NCBI GenBank assembly: GCA_937625935.1
Contig: OW569344.1
Coordinates: 186,001-250,000, forward strand
DNA length: 64,000 bases
Direction: 5' to 3'
From: Tetramitus jugosus
Taxonomy: Eukaryota > Heterolobosea > Eutetramitea > Acrasida > Vahlkampfiidae
Part shown: piece after piece, positions 12,501 through 20,046 of the stretch
How the letters are laid out: every line of letters starts with the position of its first letter
Numbering within the stretch: position 1 is the first letter of the stretch
Notes under the pieces: model-generated
Seen by the model: the letters and a program-made list of their open reading frames with translations, nothing else
Database searches by the model: none
What the model was told of the DNA's origin: nothing
Translations under genes and position numbers: made by a program

Positions 12501-13930
12501 ATCGAAACCAGTTGTCTCCTAATGTGAGAGTACATCGCGTTTCCATTACGGATTTTGAGATATTGAAACCAATTAGCAAGGGTGCATTTGGACATGTGTT
12601 TCTGGCCAAGAAGAAGAAAACGGGAGATGTTTACGCAATTAAGGTGCTCAAGAAGCGAGACATGATTCGGAAAAACAAGACGAAAAATGTTATTGCAGAA
12701 CGTAATGTGATGGCTACTGTGGCAACGAATGATTTCTTTGTTCGCTTCTATTACTCATTCTCGGGCAAAGAGTACTTATACATTGTGATGGAATATTGTC
12801 CTGGAGGTGATTTGTTCTCACTTTTGCGAGCGAAGGAGCAATTTGAGTGTGACATGATTCGCCAATATGCCGCAGAAATTGTACTCGCTTTAGAGCATCT
12901 GCATGTCAATGGTATTGTTCATCGTGACTTAAAACCGGACAATATTCTCATTGGTCAGGATGGTCATATCAAGTTGACAGATTTTGGTCTGTCAGAGTTC
13001 GGTTTGATCGACAGAGATCCCTTCTCAGAGATTGATGACTTTGATGTGAATATGGGCAGTTCTTCTCCATCATCACTCTCCACATCTCCAGCCCGGGCGA
13101 GCAACATGGAAGAATCACATCTCGGTGATGGAAACAGTGCCCTGGCTACTCAGGGAACACCAGACTATCTTGCACCAGAGTTACTCCTGGGTAATGAACA
13201 CTCGTATCCTGTGGATTATTGGGCTCTGGGATGCATTATTTATGAATTCTTGTACGGTGTTCCTCCATTCAATGACAAGTCTCCATCACTGATATTCGAT
13301 CATATCTTGAGTATGGATATTGAGTGGCCTGATTTGGGAGATCCGGAAGATGACGATGATGAGATGAGAGATATTCGCTTGTGTTCCGATCTGGCCAAAA
13401 AGTTATTGAGTCCTGATCCTAGTAAGAGATTGGACGCAAAGGGAGTGAAAGCTCACGAATTTTTCGCTGGAATGGAGTGGGACAAGGTTTTAACACAGGA
13501 ACCACCATTTATTCCAACACCCAAAACAGAAGAGGATACACAATATTTCAATGCTCGAATGCCAATGTATCCCGTATCGGAAGATGAAAGTGCAGCACTG
13601 ATGAACGATAGTATTTCAACAGTGTCTCCGTCAAACGACGGAATGAAGCCGACCATGGTCGGCATAAATCGAAGAGGTAGTGTCATGAGCAATGGATCGG
13701 ATCGAGGTGATGCCACTCAATCAGGCAGCTTTGACGAAATGTTGAGTCCCTCGATGTCATCCTCGATGGACTTCTCGTTTGGCAATGTGCAACACTCTGA
13801 GAATCTGGCGCACAGAACAAAGCAAGAGTATCAGAATATTACCAGACGAAAGAACTCGTTGAGTCTCGCGGATAGACAAAGCGAACAACAAGGAGGACGT
13901 GCAGACACATCTCCCATGACTAACAAATAA
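9587..13930 (+). CDS. Large AGC kinase of the IRE/Rim15/MAST (Greatwall-like) group
   Basis: Ser/Thr kinase, 1447 residues from ATG 9587, single exon. Residues 1-~480 are disordered: poly-Asn, Gln runs, an alternating His/Asp tract (~91-113) and Ser-rich segments. A helical region (~520-700) follows. A C-x2-C/H-x-C type zinc finger (LLCRICEELV...EIETHSKTC, ~818-840) lies before the kinase domain (~988-1293). The same zinc-finger/kinase pairing occurs in plant IRE kinases and fungal Rim15/Cek1. Kinase motifs: SKGAFGHVFLAKK, AIKVLKK, HRDLKPDN, DFGLSEFG and GTPDYLAPELL, with a ~50-residue Ser-rich insert between DFG and APE as in MAST/Greatwall kinases. A PFIPTP-containing AGC tail follows. By family it may restrain PP2A or link nutrients to growth; that is inference. 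Confidence 0.88.
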   Translation: MNYHNNNNDDSTNTNNTNNNNNTLLIKRRSSSLITTPTAASPSQPIAMKINHQQQQHSQQQSLPRKSVSFLTHQPPPMMRYSNSAGVHYFHHDYDDDDHHDDHHHHDDDDDDGTLTPIKREHVHDSRTQHNNNNNNNNNNTTPTNNSNSKNNKIFVYYLGENEGAADSSPPMTQYDNQASPNAHHHQQQQLPYFYGSGDSSSSSPLVIGRSIDDFGVTAASAMGQKSTTLLVNNSDSSIVSGGGGDSSSNIGGDLVMFPRRLSGNGSSRLRQRVSPPSNLNLRDLSASAPNTSPLHRFSPTTDHESRMYRASGYDDNDDDAAYDDDEDVGGGQYGYYRGTRSGSMTSSNRSSNKWYTGGENGMPMYRRARGNTDAMIRECQTPNPKTLHSSKSASNLLYTPQPQPNYHRNFGKSPINEYFFDLVSSDLIIMEQKKRRNSTAHEDTSSEEDSDDEDVVLLDARSNPQLSLPAFKERSQTMGGGKLMQARHLPPLSFTSKHDSFTSYDLDSPRKHKAYSLDLRGNNDWFTRKMTTIKQQTDQDLRMYISELNEMVLSKFHGTLDSPAEVSPKDDIEKLLRDHIRVLKTIAQNIIECSVQQLKDGEHKQIVKHLQKLNSSLLGQERKLKDHSSSNLEARRLVNKECSKLVRKLIFIFSRCSRLLEYLRVHENSTTGVSKREMDEIVPKKRNRIQSLMVPKQTTHDLDLRLHRIPDAIKDLDVNVTTPTKPVPSDRLDLGLPKIEPVSPADSLTDSILTPISPVTPILPKDTKSDGFLSKIISKWKNLISSKPEKKPDLLDIEIDSPSKSPTKSGPKTIELLCRICEELVRSDEIETHSKTCALRHDIDMRSVTCDDRLKKLVKSIQKKIQQSNSESSKTNCLTGEEASTLSAFSKVAYKAACLKYTAENTLALQTLINDLGLVQANHQKYVLEQSRGGEVTPPRRSRSSGNELTLGMFFKRIEEVMKLKLKTMQDRNQLSPNVRVHRVSITDFEILKPISKGAFGHVFLAKKKKTGDVYAIKVLKKRDMIRKNKTKNVIAERNVMATVATNDFFVRFYYSFSGKEYLYIVMEYCPGGDLFSLLRAKEQFECDMIRQYAAEIVLALEHLHVNGIVHRDLKPDNILIGQDGHIKLTDFGLSEFGLIDRDPFSEIDDFDVNMGSSSPSSLSTSPARASNMEESHLGDGNSALATQGTPDYLAPELLLGNEHSYPVDYWALGCIIYEFLYGVPPFNDKSPSLIFDHILSMDIEWPDLGDPEDDDDEMRDIRLCSDLAKKLLSPDPSKRLDAKGVKAHEFFAGMEWDKVLTQEPPFIPTPKTEEDTQYFNARMPMYPVSEDESAALMNDSISTVSPSNDGMKPTMVGINRRGSVMSNGSDRGDATQSGSFDEMLSPSMSSSMDFSFGNVQHSENLAHRTKQEYQNITRRKNSLSLADRQSEQQGGRADTSPMTNK
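9857..9923 (+). repeat. CAT/GAT mixed microsatellite coding an alternating His/Asp tract
   Basis: In-frame CAC/CAT and GAC/GAT codons in the AGC kinase encode blocks of Asp and His (HDYDDDDHHDDHHHHDDDDD). The tract is probably disordered and could chelate divalent metal ions; no known domain covers it. Confidence 0.8.
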
Positions 13931-14024
13931 AGCACCACCATAACTTATCAACATAAACGATGTTTGTACATCCAAGTTAAAGGAAGGTATGAATTGATAC
14001 TACCTACTATTACTACTATACAAT

Positions 14025-14645
14025 TTATTCGACATAATCAAATTCTTCGGGCAGTTCAAAACTCTTATCAAACGTTGCTCCATCCATACTATACTTTGTC
14101 ATACAAACCTTCTTCAATTCAAAAATATTGTCCGTATTTCTCTCCACAGCCTCCTTTGCCACCAAAGCATCATCTTCAATCTTCTTAATGAGATCAGGGT
14201 CCAAATCTGCATACTGTTGCAACTCCTTGTCCAATTCTTGCTTCCTCCCCTTTAATCGCTCATATTTTTCCAATTGTTCCGTTCGTTCCTCTGATTCCAT
14301 CTTGTCGTTTGCTTCTTCCTCAATTTCCTCTTCGAGTTTTGCCTTTTTGCTCCGTAAATCATCCATCTCCGTTGTCAACGCATCTACTTTTCTCTTCCTG
14401 GATGCTGCTGCTTGACTGGGAAAGCACCAATAATAGTTGGATTGACCAATTTTATCAGTTTCGACTCGATTGTCAGAGACGAGCATGCCTAGCATTTGTT
14501 TAACGAGAGGAAACTTGATGGCTGCAATGGCTTTGGGCACCAGTGTTTCCAGTTCTGCCATGGAATAGGGTTCGACCTTGTCTAGAAAGTATTGTTCAAA
14601 TAGGTCGAGTTTTTCTTCAGTGGATACGGTTTTTCTCTTGGACAT
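14025..14645 (-). CDS. MND1: Meiotic nuclear division protein 1
   Basis: Partner of HOP2; the heterodimer stimulates DMC1/RAD51 strand invasion during meiotic recombination. Single exon, 206 residues, ATG 14643-14645, matching the ~205 of human and plant MND1. The N-terminal winged-helix segment starts MSKRKTVSTEEKLDLFEQYF and continues to SNYYWCFPSQ (residues ~60-75), diagnostic for the family. It is followed by a long charged coiled coil (~80-170) and a C-terminal capping segment (NIFELKKVC...). It converges with the AGC kinase (94-bp gap) and is divergent from the thioredoxin-like gene at 20047, from which it is now separated by the LINE insertion. Its intactness suggests retained capacity for meiosis-type recombination. 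Confidence 0.93.
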   Translation of the reverse strand: MSKRKTVSTEEKLDLFEQYFLDKVEPYSMAELETLVPKAIAAIKFPLVKQMLGMLVSDNRVETDKIGQSNYYWCFPSQAAASRKRKVDALTTEMDDLRSKKAKLEEEIEEEANDKMESEERTEQLEKYERLKGRKQELDKELQQYADLDPDLIKKIEDDALVAKEAVERNTDNIFELKKVCMTKYSMDGATFDKSFELPEEFDYVE

Positions 14646-14725
14646 TTTTTATTCTTGTTATTGTGTTTGTTTGGTGGTTGTTGTTGTTTGATTGCGTTTT
14701 TCTCAACAAATACGAGAGCTATGGG

Positions 14726-14742
14726 TTCCAGCAATTTGGGGA
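14726..14742. repeat. Target site duplication, left copy (LINE 3' side)
   Basis: TTCCAGCAATTTGGGGA, identical over 17 bp to 19951-19967. The flanking bases on both sides differ (G versus T before, T versus A after), so the duplication is exactly 17 bp. It brackets the retrotransposon. Confidence 0.95.
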
Positions 14743-14765
14743 TATAAAAAGTCTTTTATTGAGGA

Positions 14766-14818
14766 ATACGGTGCTGTGCCTTGACGGCTAATGAGTGCGA
14801 CAGAGTCGCACCCCGTAT
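14766..14818 (-). ncRNA. Structured 3' UTR of the LINE (predicted RNA fold)
   Basis: On the element RNA a 7-bp perfect hairpin (GTGCGAC, 3-base loop TCT, GTCGCAC; genome 14795-14811) and a small GCC-GTCAA-GGC hairpin lie inside an outer ATACGG/CCGTAT stem (14813-14818 pairing with 14766-14771). The result looks like a three-way junction about 50-75 bases from the 3' end. In stringent-type LINEs such a 3' structure is what the reverse transcriptase recognises; here that role is inferred. Confidence 0.6.
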
Positions 14819-14851
14819 CATCTCATGATTTGGTTTGTGGTTATGGTCCCT

Positions 14852-17800
14852 TTAGGAGGGGGCAATGGATTGGTAGTGTTGTATGCATCTTTTGTAGGCG
14901 GTGTAAATGAACCAGGCTAGGTGCTTGGAGATGTTGTCTAGCGTATGAGTGATGAGCGCATTGGTGCCTTTTGTTGATAGGGCCTCCTTGACACTTACAT
15001 GTAGAGTGTCTCTGAGTTTTGTGATCGTACTTTGGTAATAGATTCCTCTCCAGTCAATAATCACTGAGTCGTTTGGTGGTGGTTCTTCTTCAGTCCAGTC
15101 CAACGTTAGATCGACATCGAAGTTCTCGGAGTTAATATAGGACTGTAGAAATTGAACGGTTTGAAGCCTGATGTCTGTTGTTCGAACACACTGGGCTACG
15201 ATATGGAGTAGTGTGGCTTCTTGACCACAATTGCATATTTGAAATTCACTTTGTCTCGTTCTGTTGCAGAAGGTATCTAATCTTGATTTCAATAGAACAT
15301 TGCTTTCCAAGGGACTAAAGCGTTTCGAGTTCCAATGATTGAACGTGTAGGGATGTATGTTATGCAATGAGGGAGTTTCATACCCCTCTCTTGTAAGAGA
15401 GTAGCTTTTCATGTGCACAGTATGGATCACCTGAGATATATTAGGGGAGCATGAAAAGCCATCAGTCCAGTAGAAGCTCTCTTGCGCACTTCGAATTTTA
15501 TCATAGATATCGGCTCTAATACTGCTAGTAAGTCCAGTTTTAGCAAGTCGATCGGCTGCGTTATTCTGTGTCGAATTGGCATGTCCTTTGACCCACTTCA
15601 GAGTCATAATCAAATTCTTTTCTCTTAGAGTTTTGAAATATAGAGAGGCAATGTCGGCATTTTTTGCCCACCTTGGACTACTGTCCATACTTACCGTTGT
15701 TTTGTTATCACACATTGCTAGGATGCTAGCCTCGTTTGGTGCCAATAGGGCTGCCACAGTCATCGTTATAGTTTCTGCATGGGTAGAAGAGTTTGCGTAT
15801 GGTATATGAAAGTATTGTTCGAGGATTGTGTTATCACTAGAATCAGCCCATACAATACCACCGCCTCCTTTACCACTGACAACGTCGAAGGAAGCGTCAG
15901 TCCAACAGTGCTTGATACTGGGGAGAAGCTCTTTAGGTATGTCTACGATGGTCCATTGATCTCGAGCAAATTCAACCCTTACTGGGTTTAGGTCATGGCT
16001 ATTCCTTTTGCCTAAGTAAATACCAGCATTGTTCATTTCTTCAATTGTGGTGATGTCTCTCCTCCAATTTAGAATTGGACTCAATTTCTTGTTCTGCAGT
16101 CGTTTCAATTGATCAATAATAGGTTCACTACAGCATTCTAAGTTACTATTGAGATTCGCTAAAAGCGCACTCGCTCTAGAGTTAAGGGCAATTGCTTCTC
16201 CATGGGCTACTCCGAATCCAAAATTTTCCCTGCTCATATGTATGAAGTTGGATGGTGTTTTAAAGGAGCTATATGTAACATTCCTCAATGTTTTCCTAAC
16301 TTTTTTAGTAATGTTTTCAAGCACCGTGTTACTCACATCACCCAGTGCCGTAAAGTATCTCACTTTTCCTTGTACAATTGCGTTAATCACCCTGATGACC
16401 GAGTTTGGTTTGAGTCCTTTCAACTGTAAACCACTTAGGGCCATCTCTACCTCCTTCTCCAGTGCTGAATAATCAATCCTGTGTCCATCAGCTCGGAGAA
16501 TGTATCCAACAATCTTAAAGGACTCATTGGGAGTTAAAACTTTCATCGGTGTGTTGTTTATCGAACCTTGTTCGACGCAACAGCTCTTGTTGTTCTTGAA
16601 GGATAAGCCTGTCTGCATTGTCTTCGAGTCATTAATGCGAAGTTCAAGGTCATTGCATAACTTCTGTAATAGATCCATTTGGGTGTCCATGGCTTGTTTT
16701 GACCGAGCTACGAGGGTAACATCATCCGCATAGGACATCACACTTAATTTTGTTTTTCCCAAGGGAAAGCCTGTATCAGAGGAGTTGATAACTCTAGATA
16801 TAAGTTCAGTATAAAGGTTAAACAGGGTCGGGGATAGTGGGTCTCCTTGGGGAACTCCCCTTTTGACTTTAACAGTGTCCGATAGTCCGTGGAAGGTTTT
16901 GATTCTAATTCTGTGATCTCTACATATCGTGCTGATCAATGTTGTCGTGTTGTGAGGAAAACCTAGTCCTAATAAAATTTTTTCAAGTGTGTCGTAGTTG
17001 ACAGTGCCATAAGCATCAGAAAAATCGATCAATGTGAGATAGATCGGTGCCCTGTCCTTTTTCGCAACTAAGAGCCCGTTTTGTATGGATTTGGCTATCT
17101 CAACCGTTCTACCTCCCTTAACGAACCCTCTTTGTGTGATAGAAAGTACCTTGTTAGATCTAATGATTCTGTTTAGTCGACGATTAACAATGCTGGAAAA
17201 GACTCTATAGAGACAAGGCAGGACCGTAATAGGGCGGTAATTCTTCGGATCTGACAGTTCAATGTCATCTAAACCTTGTTTTTTGGGTAGTAGTGTCACA
17301 TATCCTACCTTGCATTTCTCATCAATCTTCTGCTCTCCTGACAATATTCTTGACATAGTTTCAGCCACAGTTATTAGAAAAGAGTCTGAGAGAGCAAAAA
17401 GCATACCAAAGGTTATTCCATCCAATCCTGGAGTACGTCTTGATTTGTTCGATTTGATTACTGCACGCAGTTCTTGTATTTCAATTTCTTTATGGAGAGA
17501 GACAGTATTTACCTTGTTCTGCCCCAATTGATCAATCATATTGAACGTTCTCGTCGGTGGTGTGTTCGTTTGTTTTCTATCAAAGAACTGTTTGACCCCA
17601 TGCAATACAGTCCCTGGGTCATACGAGATTCTATCGTCCTTTGCAATACGGTACAATTCATTACTTCCTGTTTTGGTTCTAGCAACCTTAAACAGGAGTT
17701 TTGGACTTGGGTCTACCAAGTTCTTAGCATAACGCTTCTTTTTAATCTTGATAGCTTCCCAAATAGCTTGTCTGTGTTTCTCCCTGGTATCCTTAATTTC

Positions 17801-18826
17801 GTGATCAATATTTTGCTTGTTCCTAAGATGGGGTGGAGGTTCGAATGATTGCGGCCAAGTTGTCTTGTTGTTCATAACGAACTTTCTATAGCGATAGAGT
17901 TGTTCAAGGCGCTTCTTATATCTGTTGAGTTTAGTTCCGCGAAGGAAGTTGAATGGCTTGGTTGATTGCAGTAGTACTTTCTTGAAGGTTTTGGTTGCGG
18001 CACTTTTCAAAATCTTTTGAACATCGTGTAGTTTGTTGACACCTTTATGTCTTAGTAGTTCATCTGCGTGGTCCTTGAATAGAGCTAATGTCTCTGTATT
18101 AATGTTCGAGAATTTTGTTTGTTTTTTCGTTTCATTGCTCGCTGGGATGTTGATCGTGATTCTGATTGGCTCGTGATCAGATTGAGTAAATCCATAATGA
18201 AGCACTTCAAACTTCTGCTCAAACTCTTTTGAACAGATGGCATAATCCAGGAAATTACCTCTGTTGTGAGTTGGTTCGTCCAGGAAATGAATCTTAAGGT
18301 TATGAAATTCGCATAAGTTTTTGATCGGAATGGCTCTTGCTACTTCTTTCCGGTAGTTTAGGTTAAAATCTCCCATGCAAAGATAAATGGAGGAGTCGTT
18401 GTTTGTAAAATATTGGTTCGTCTCTTCTATAATGCGTTCTCTATGTTCATTGTGATGTTTTGTTCTGTGGGATGATAGGTATATGTTGGCAATCGACAGG
18501 AGGTATCCTCTTATGGCCAGAGTCGTATATATTGCGTCTGAAGGTGCCACTTGGCTCTTCAGAGTATTGAGTTTGTATTTAGCCAAGTCTTTCTTCATAA
18601 TGATGATGTTTCCATGTCGCCTCTTCTCGTCTAGAGCCATGATAGACTTAAATGGTTTAAAGATGGATCTGATCTCTTTTGCCTCTTCTTGGGTTGCTTT
18701 TGCTTCTTGAACAAGAATGATGTCACATTGGTTGGTGTAGATGAGTTGTTTGATCTCATGGGCTTTCTCCTTGATTCCACCATTGACATTCCAAGAGATT
18801 ATTTTAATGGTTGTGTGGCTATTCAT
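14852..18826 (-). CDS. LINE ORF2: APE endonuclease / reverse transcriptase / RNase H
   Basis: 1324-residue polyprotein that nicks target DNA and copies element RNA by target-primed reverse transcription. Endonuclease ~7-235: SWNVNGG, VQEAKA, CMGDFNLNYR and QSDHEPI give the catalytic Asn, Glu, Asp/Asn and Asp-His. Reverse transcriptase ~500-760: NYRPITVLPCLYR, GFVKGGRT, LIDFSDAYGTV, RGVPQGDPLSPTLFNLY and SYADDVTLVA (~697-706, catalytic YADD). RNase H ~970-1100: WTDASFD, HAETITM, MCDNKTT, WVKGHANS and NAADRLAK supply the four acidic residues. A C-x-C-x7-H-x4-C knuckle lies at ~1196-1211 (CNCGQEATLLHIVAQC). Start ATG 18824-18826 overlaps the ORF1 stop (ATGAATAG), suggesting termination-reinitiation. 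No frameshift or stop. Confidence 0.95.
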   Translation of the reverse strand: MNSHTTIKIISWNVNGGIKEKAHEIKQLIYTNQCDIILVQEAKATQEEAKEIRSIFKPFKSIMALDEKRRHGNIIIMKKDLAKYKLNTLKSQVAPSDAIYTTLAIRGYLLSIANIYLSSHRTKHHNEHRERIIEETNQYFTNNDSSIYLCMGDFNLNYRKEVARAIPIKNLCEFHNLKIHFLDEPTHNRGNFLDYAICSKEFEQKFEVLHYGFTQSDHEPIRITINIPASNETKKQTKFSNINTETLALFKDHADELLRHKGVNKLHDVQKILKSAATKTFKKVLLQSTKPFNFLRGTKLNRYKKRLEQLYRYRKFVMNNKTTWPQSFEPPPHLRNKQNIDHEIKDTREKHRQAIWEAIKIKKKRYAKNLVDPSPKLLFKVARTKTGSNELYRIAKDDRISYDPGTVLHGVKQFFDRKQTNTPPTRTFNMIDQLGQNKVNTVSLHKEIEIQELRAVIKSNKSRRTPGLDGITFGMLFALSDSFLITVAETMSRILSGEQKIDEKCKVGYVTLLPKKQGLDDIELSDPKNYRPITVLPCLYRVFSSIVNRRLNRIIRSNKVLSITQRGFVKGGRTVEIAKSIQNGLLVAKKDRAPIYLTLIDFSDAYGTVNYDTLEKILLGLGFPHNTTTLISTICRDHRIRIKTFHGLSDTVKVKRGVPQGDPLSPTLFNLYTELISRVINSSDTGFPLGKTKLSVMSYADDVTLVARSKQAMDTQMDLLQKLCNDLELRINDSKTMQTGLSFKNNKSCCVEQGSINNTPMKVLTPNESFKIVGYILRADGHRIDYSALEKEVEMALSGLQLKGLKPNSVIRVINAIVQGKVRYFTALGDVSNTVLENITKKVRKTLRNVTYSSFKTPSNFIHMSRENFGFGVAHGEAIALNSRASALLANLNSNLECCSEPIIDQLKRLQNKKLSPILNWRRDITTIEEMNNAGIYLGKRNSHDLNPVRVEFARDQWTIVDIPKELLPSIKHCWTDASFDVVSGKGGGGIVWADSSDNTILEQYFHIPYANSSTHAETITMTVAALLAPNEASILAMCDNKTTVSMDSSPRWAKNADIASLYFKTLREKNLIMTLKWVKGHANSTQNNAADRLAKTGLTSSIRADIYDKIRSAQESFYWTDGFSCSPNISQVIHTVHMKSYSLTREGYETPSLHNIHPYTFNHWNSKRFSPLESNVLLKSRLDTFCNRTRQSEFQICNCGQEATLLHIVAQCVRTTDIRLQTVQFLQSYINSENFDVDLTLDWTEEEPPPNDSVIIDWRGIYYQSTITKLRDTLHVSVKEALSTKGTNALITHTLDNISKHLAWFIYTAYKRCIQHYQSIAPS

Positions 18827-19946
18827 TATTGAGTATTGGATCCATGCTGCTCATGGTGTTTCTTGCCCTGATTGTCTGTTGTGATTTGGGATTCTTTTCG
18901 TCAGAATTGCTTCCTAAATTTCCCAGTCTATGTATTATATGGTTCAATGACATGTTAAGACCAGCTTCTAAGGCAACATGTCTTTGAGTGACTCCTTTCA
19001 TGATATTCTTCATGTATTCGATCTTCTCCACTGTTCTTCCGAGTTGCTCGTCTATCAAGTTCGTGTGTGTTGTCGTCAAACTGTTGAAAATTCTCTTGAC
19101 CGTCTCTTCGATAAATCCCTTCAAATCTTGTGACTTTTGGGTCAATGATGATTCTCTACTCGGTTGTTTGCTTCTAGCATTTCCAAAGTTCTTTCGATTG
19201 TGCGAATTGCACTCCAATTTGATTCCTGAGACTGTTTGTGTATTACCTAAGGTATCACATTGTATCTTGTCCAAAAAGAACATTAAGAGAAGACTCTTCC
19301 TGTGGTCTGTTTCTCTGAAGTATATGTATGTTCGAAATTTGTTAAACTTCTTCCTTGAAAATCTAATGATCGTTTCTGCTTCATCGCTTGAAACGTTTTT
19401 TATTCTAACAACATAATCCTTCGTACTCTTAGCACCTGGGACTATGGTGCGATCCCTGTTGTTGAGTTCACATGCAAGTTGTACTTGTTCCTCGCTTTCG
19501 AACGAGAAAATAGCTGCTCCAACATTATCCTGTGAAAGTTCAACGGGTTTACCGCCAATACTAGCGATTGCTTCTCTGGTTCGTCTGATAAATTCAATGT
19601 CGTATTTATGGTGCAGTACTTTTACTGTGTTTCTCCAGTCAATTTTTCTTAACTGTTTGTTTCGGAATGTGTCCTTCTGTTTGTTTGACTGCTGACTTTT
19701 TCTTGTCACTTCTATGAATGAATTGTCTGGCGGTTCTTGTTTGTGATATTGACGGGATTTTATCCATCTTATGGCTGGGATTTGATTCACAATAGGTTGG
19801 GTCGGTTTGTTGCTTCGAATCTTTGGTATTTCTTTGGGTGGAATGTAGGATTTGACAACGTCTGCATACGTGATCGTTTTATGTCTTGCTCTTGCTGGTT
19901 GATTCCTGTAGGTAGTGATGGGATGTGTGGTGTTTGTTTTTCGCAT
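18819..19946 (-). CDS. LINE ORF1 protein (RNA-binding/nucleocapsid-like)
   Basis: 375 residues, ATG 19944-19946, only four bases inside the element. ORF1 proteins coat element RNA and act as chaperones. Visible features: a basic N-terminus with ITYADVVKSYIPP, a central ~150-residue region with an RRM-like strand pattern (VKVLHHKYDIEFIRRTREAI, then GAAIFSFESEEQVQLACEL), a basic Ser/Arg segment (NRKNFGNARSKQPSRESS) and a C-terminal helical region ending MDPILNNE. No CCHC zinc knuckles are present, unlike gag-type ORF1 of many I/R1 elements. The start could be internal if the copy is 5'-truncated, but the reading frame does not continue past the TSD in a recognisable way. Confidence 0.8.
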   Translation of the reverse strand: MRKTNTTHPITTYRNQPARARHKTITYADVVKSYIPPKEIPKIRSNKPTQPIVNQIPAIRWIKSRQYHKQEPPDNSFIEVTRKSQQSNKQKDTFRNKQLRKIDWRNTVKVLHHKYDIEFIRRTREAIASIGGKPVELSQDNVGAAIFSFESEEQVQLACELNNRDRTIVPGAKSTKDYVVRIKNVSSDEAETIIRFSRKKFNKFRTYIYFRETDHRKSLLLMFFLDKIQCDTLGNTQTVSGIKLECNSHNRKNFGNARSKQPSRESSLTQKSQDLKGFIEETVKRIFNSLTTTHTNLIDEQLGRTVEKIEYMKNIMKGVTQRHVALEAGLNMSLNHIIHRLGNLGSNSDEKNPKSQQTIRARNTMSSMDPILNNE

Positions 19947-19950
19947 TTTT

Positions 19951-19967
19951 TTCCAGCAATTTGGGGA
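19951..19967. repeat. Target site duplication, right copy (LINE 5' side)
   Basis: TTCCAGCAATTTGGGGA, identical to 14726-14742. Removing the element and one copy leaves about 175 bp between the MND1 and thioredoxin-like start codons. Confidence 0.95.
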
Positions 19968-20046
19968 AGTGATCCCGGAGATATTTTATCGCCGCAAACC
20001 AAAAACGCGACAAATTGGAATGAGATCAACACAGCTGCCCCGAGCA

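Larger units (their letters stand above)
14743..19950 (-). mobile_element. Full-length non-LTR (LINE) retrotransposon with APE endonuclease, RT and RNase H
   Basis: A 5208-bp element on the minus strand, bounded by a perfect 17-bp target site duplication. From its 5' end (19950) it holds 4 bases, then ORF1 (18819-19946), ORF2 (14852-18826) overlapping ORF1 by 8 bases, then a 109-base 3' UTR with a stem-loop structure and an AATAAAA about 10 bases from the end. No long terminal repeats and no poly(A) or simple-repeat tail are present. Both ORFs are uninterrupted and the TSD is unmutated, pointing to a recent insertion. The order APE-RT-RNase H-zinc knuckle resembles the I/R1/Tad-type groups, but I cannot place the clade without a tree. 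The extremely short 5' leader means the copy may be slightly 5'-truncated. Confidence 0.95.
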
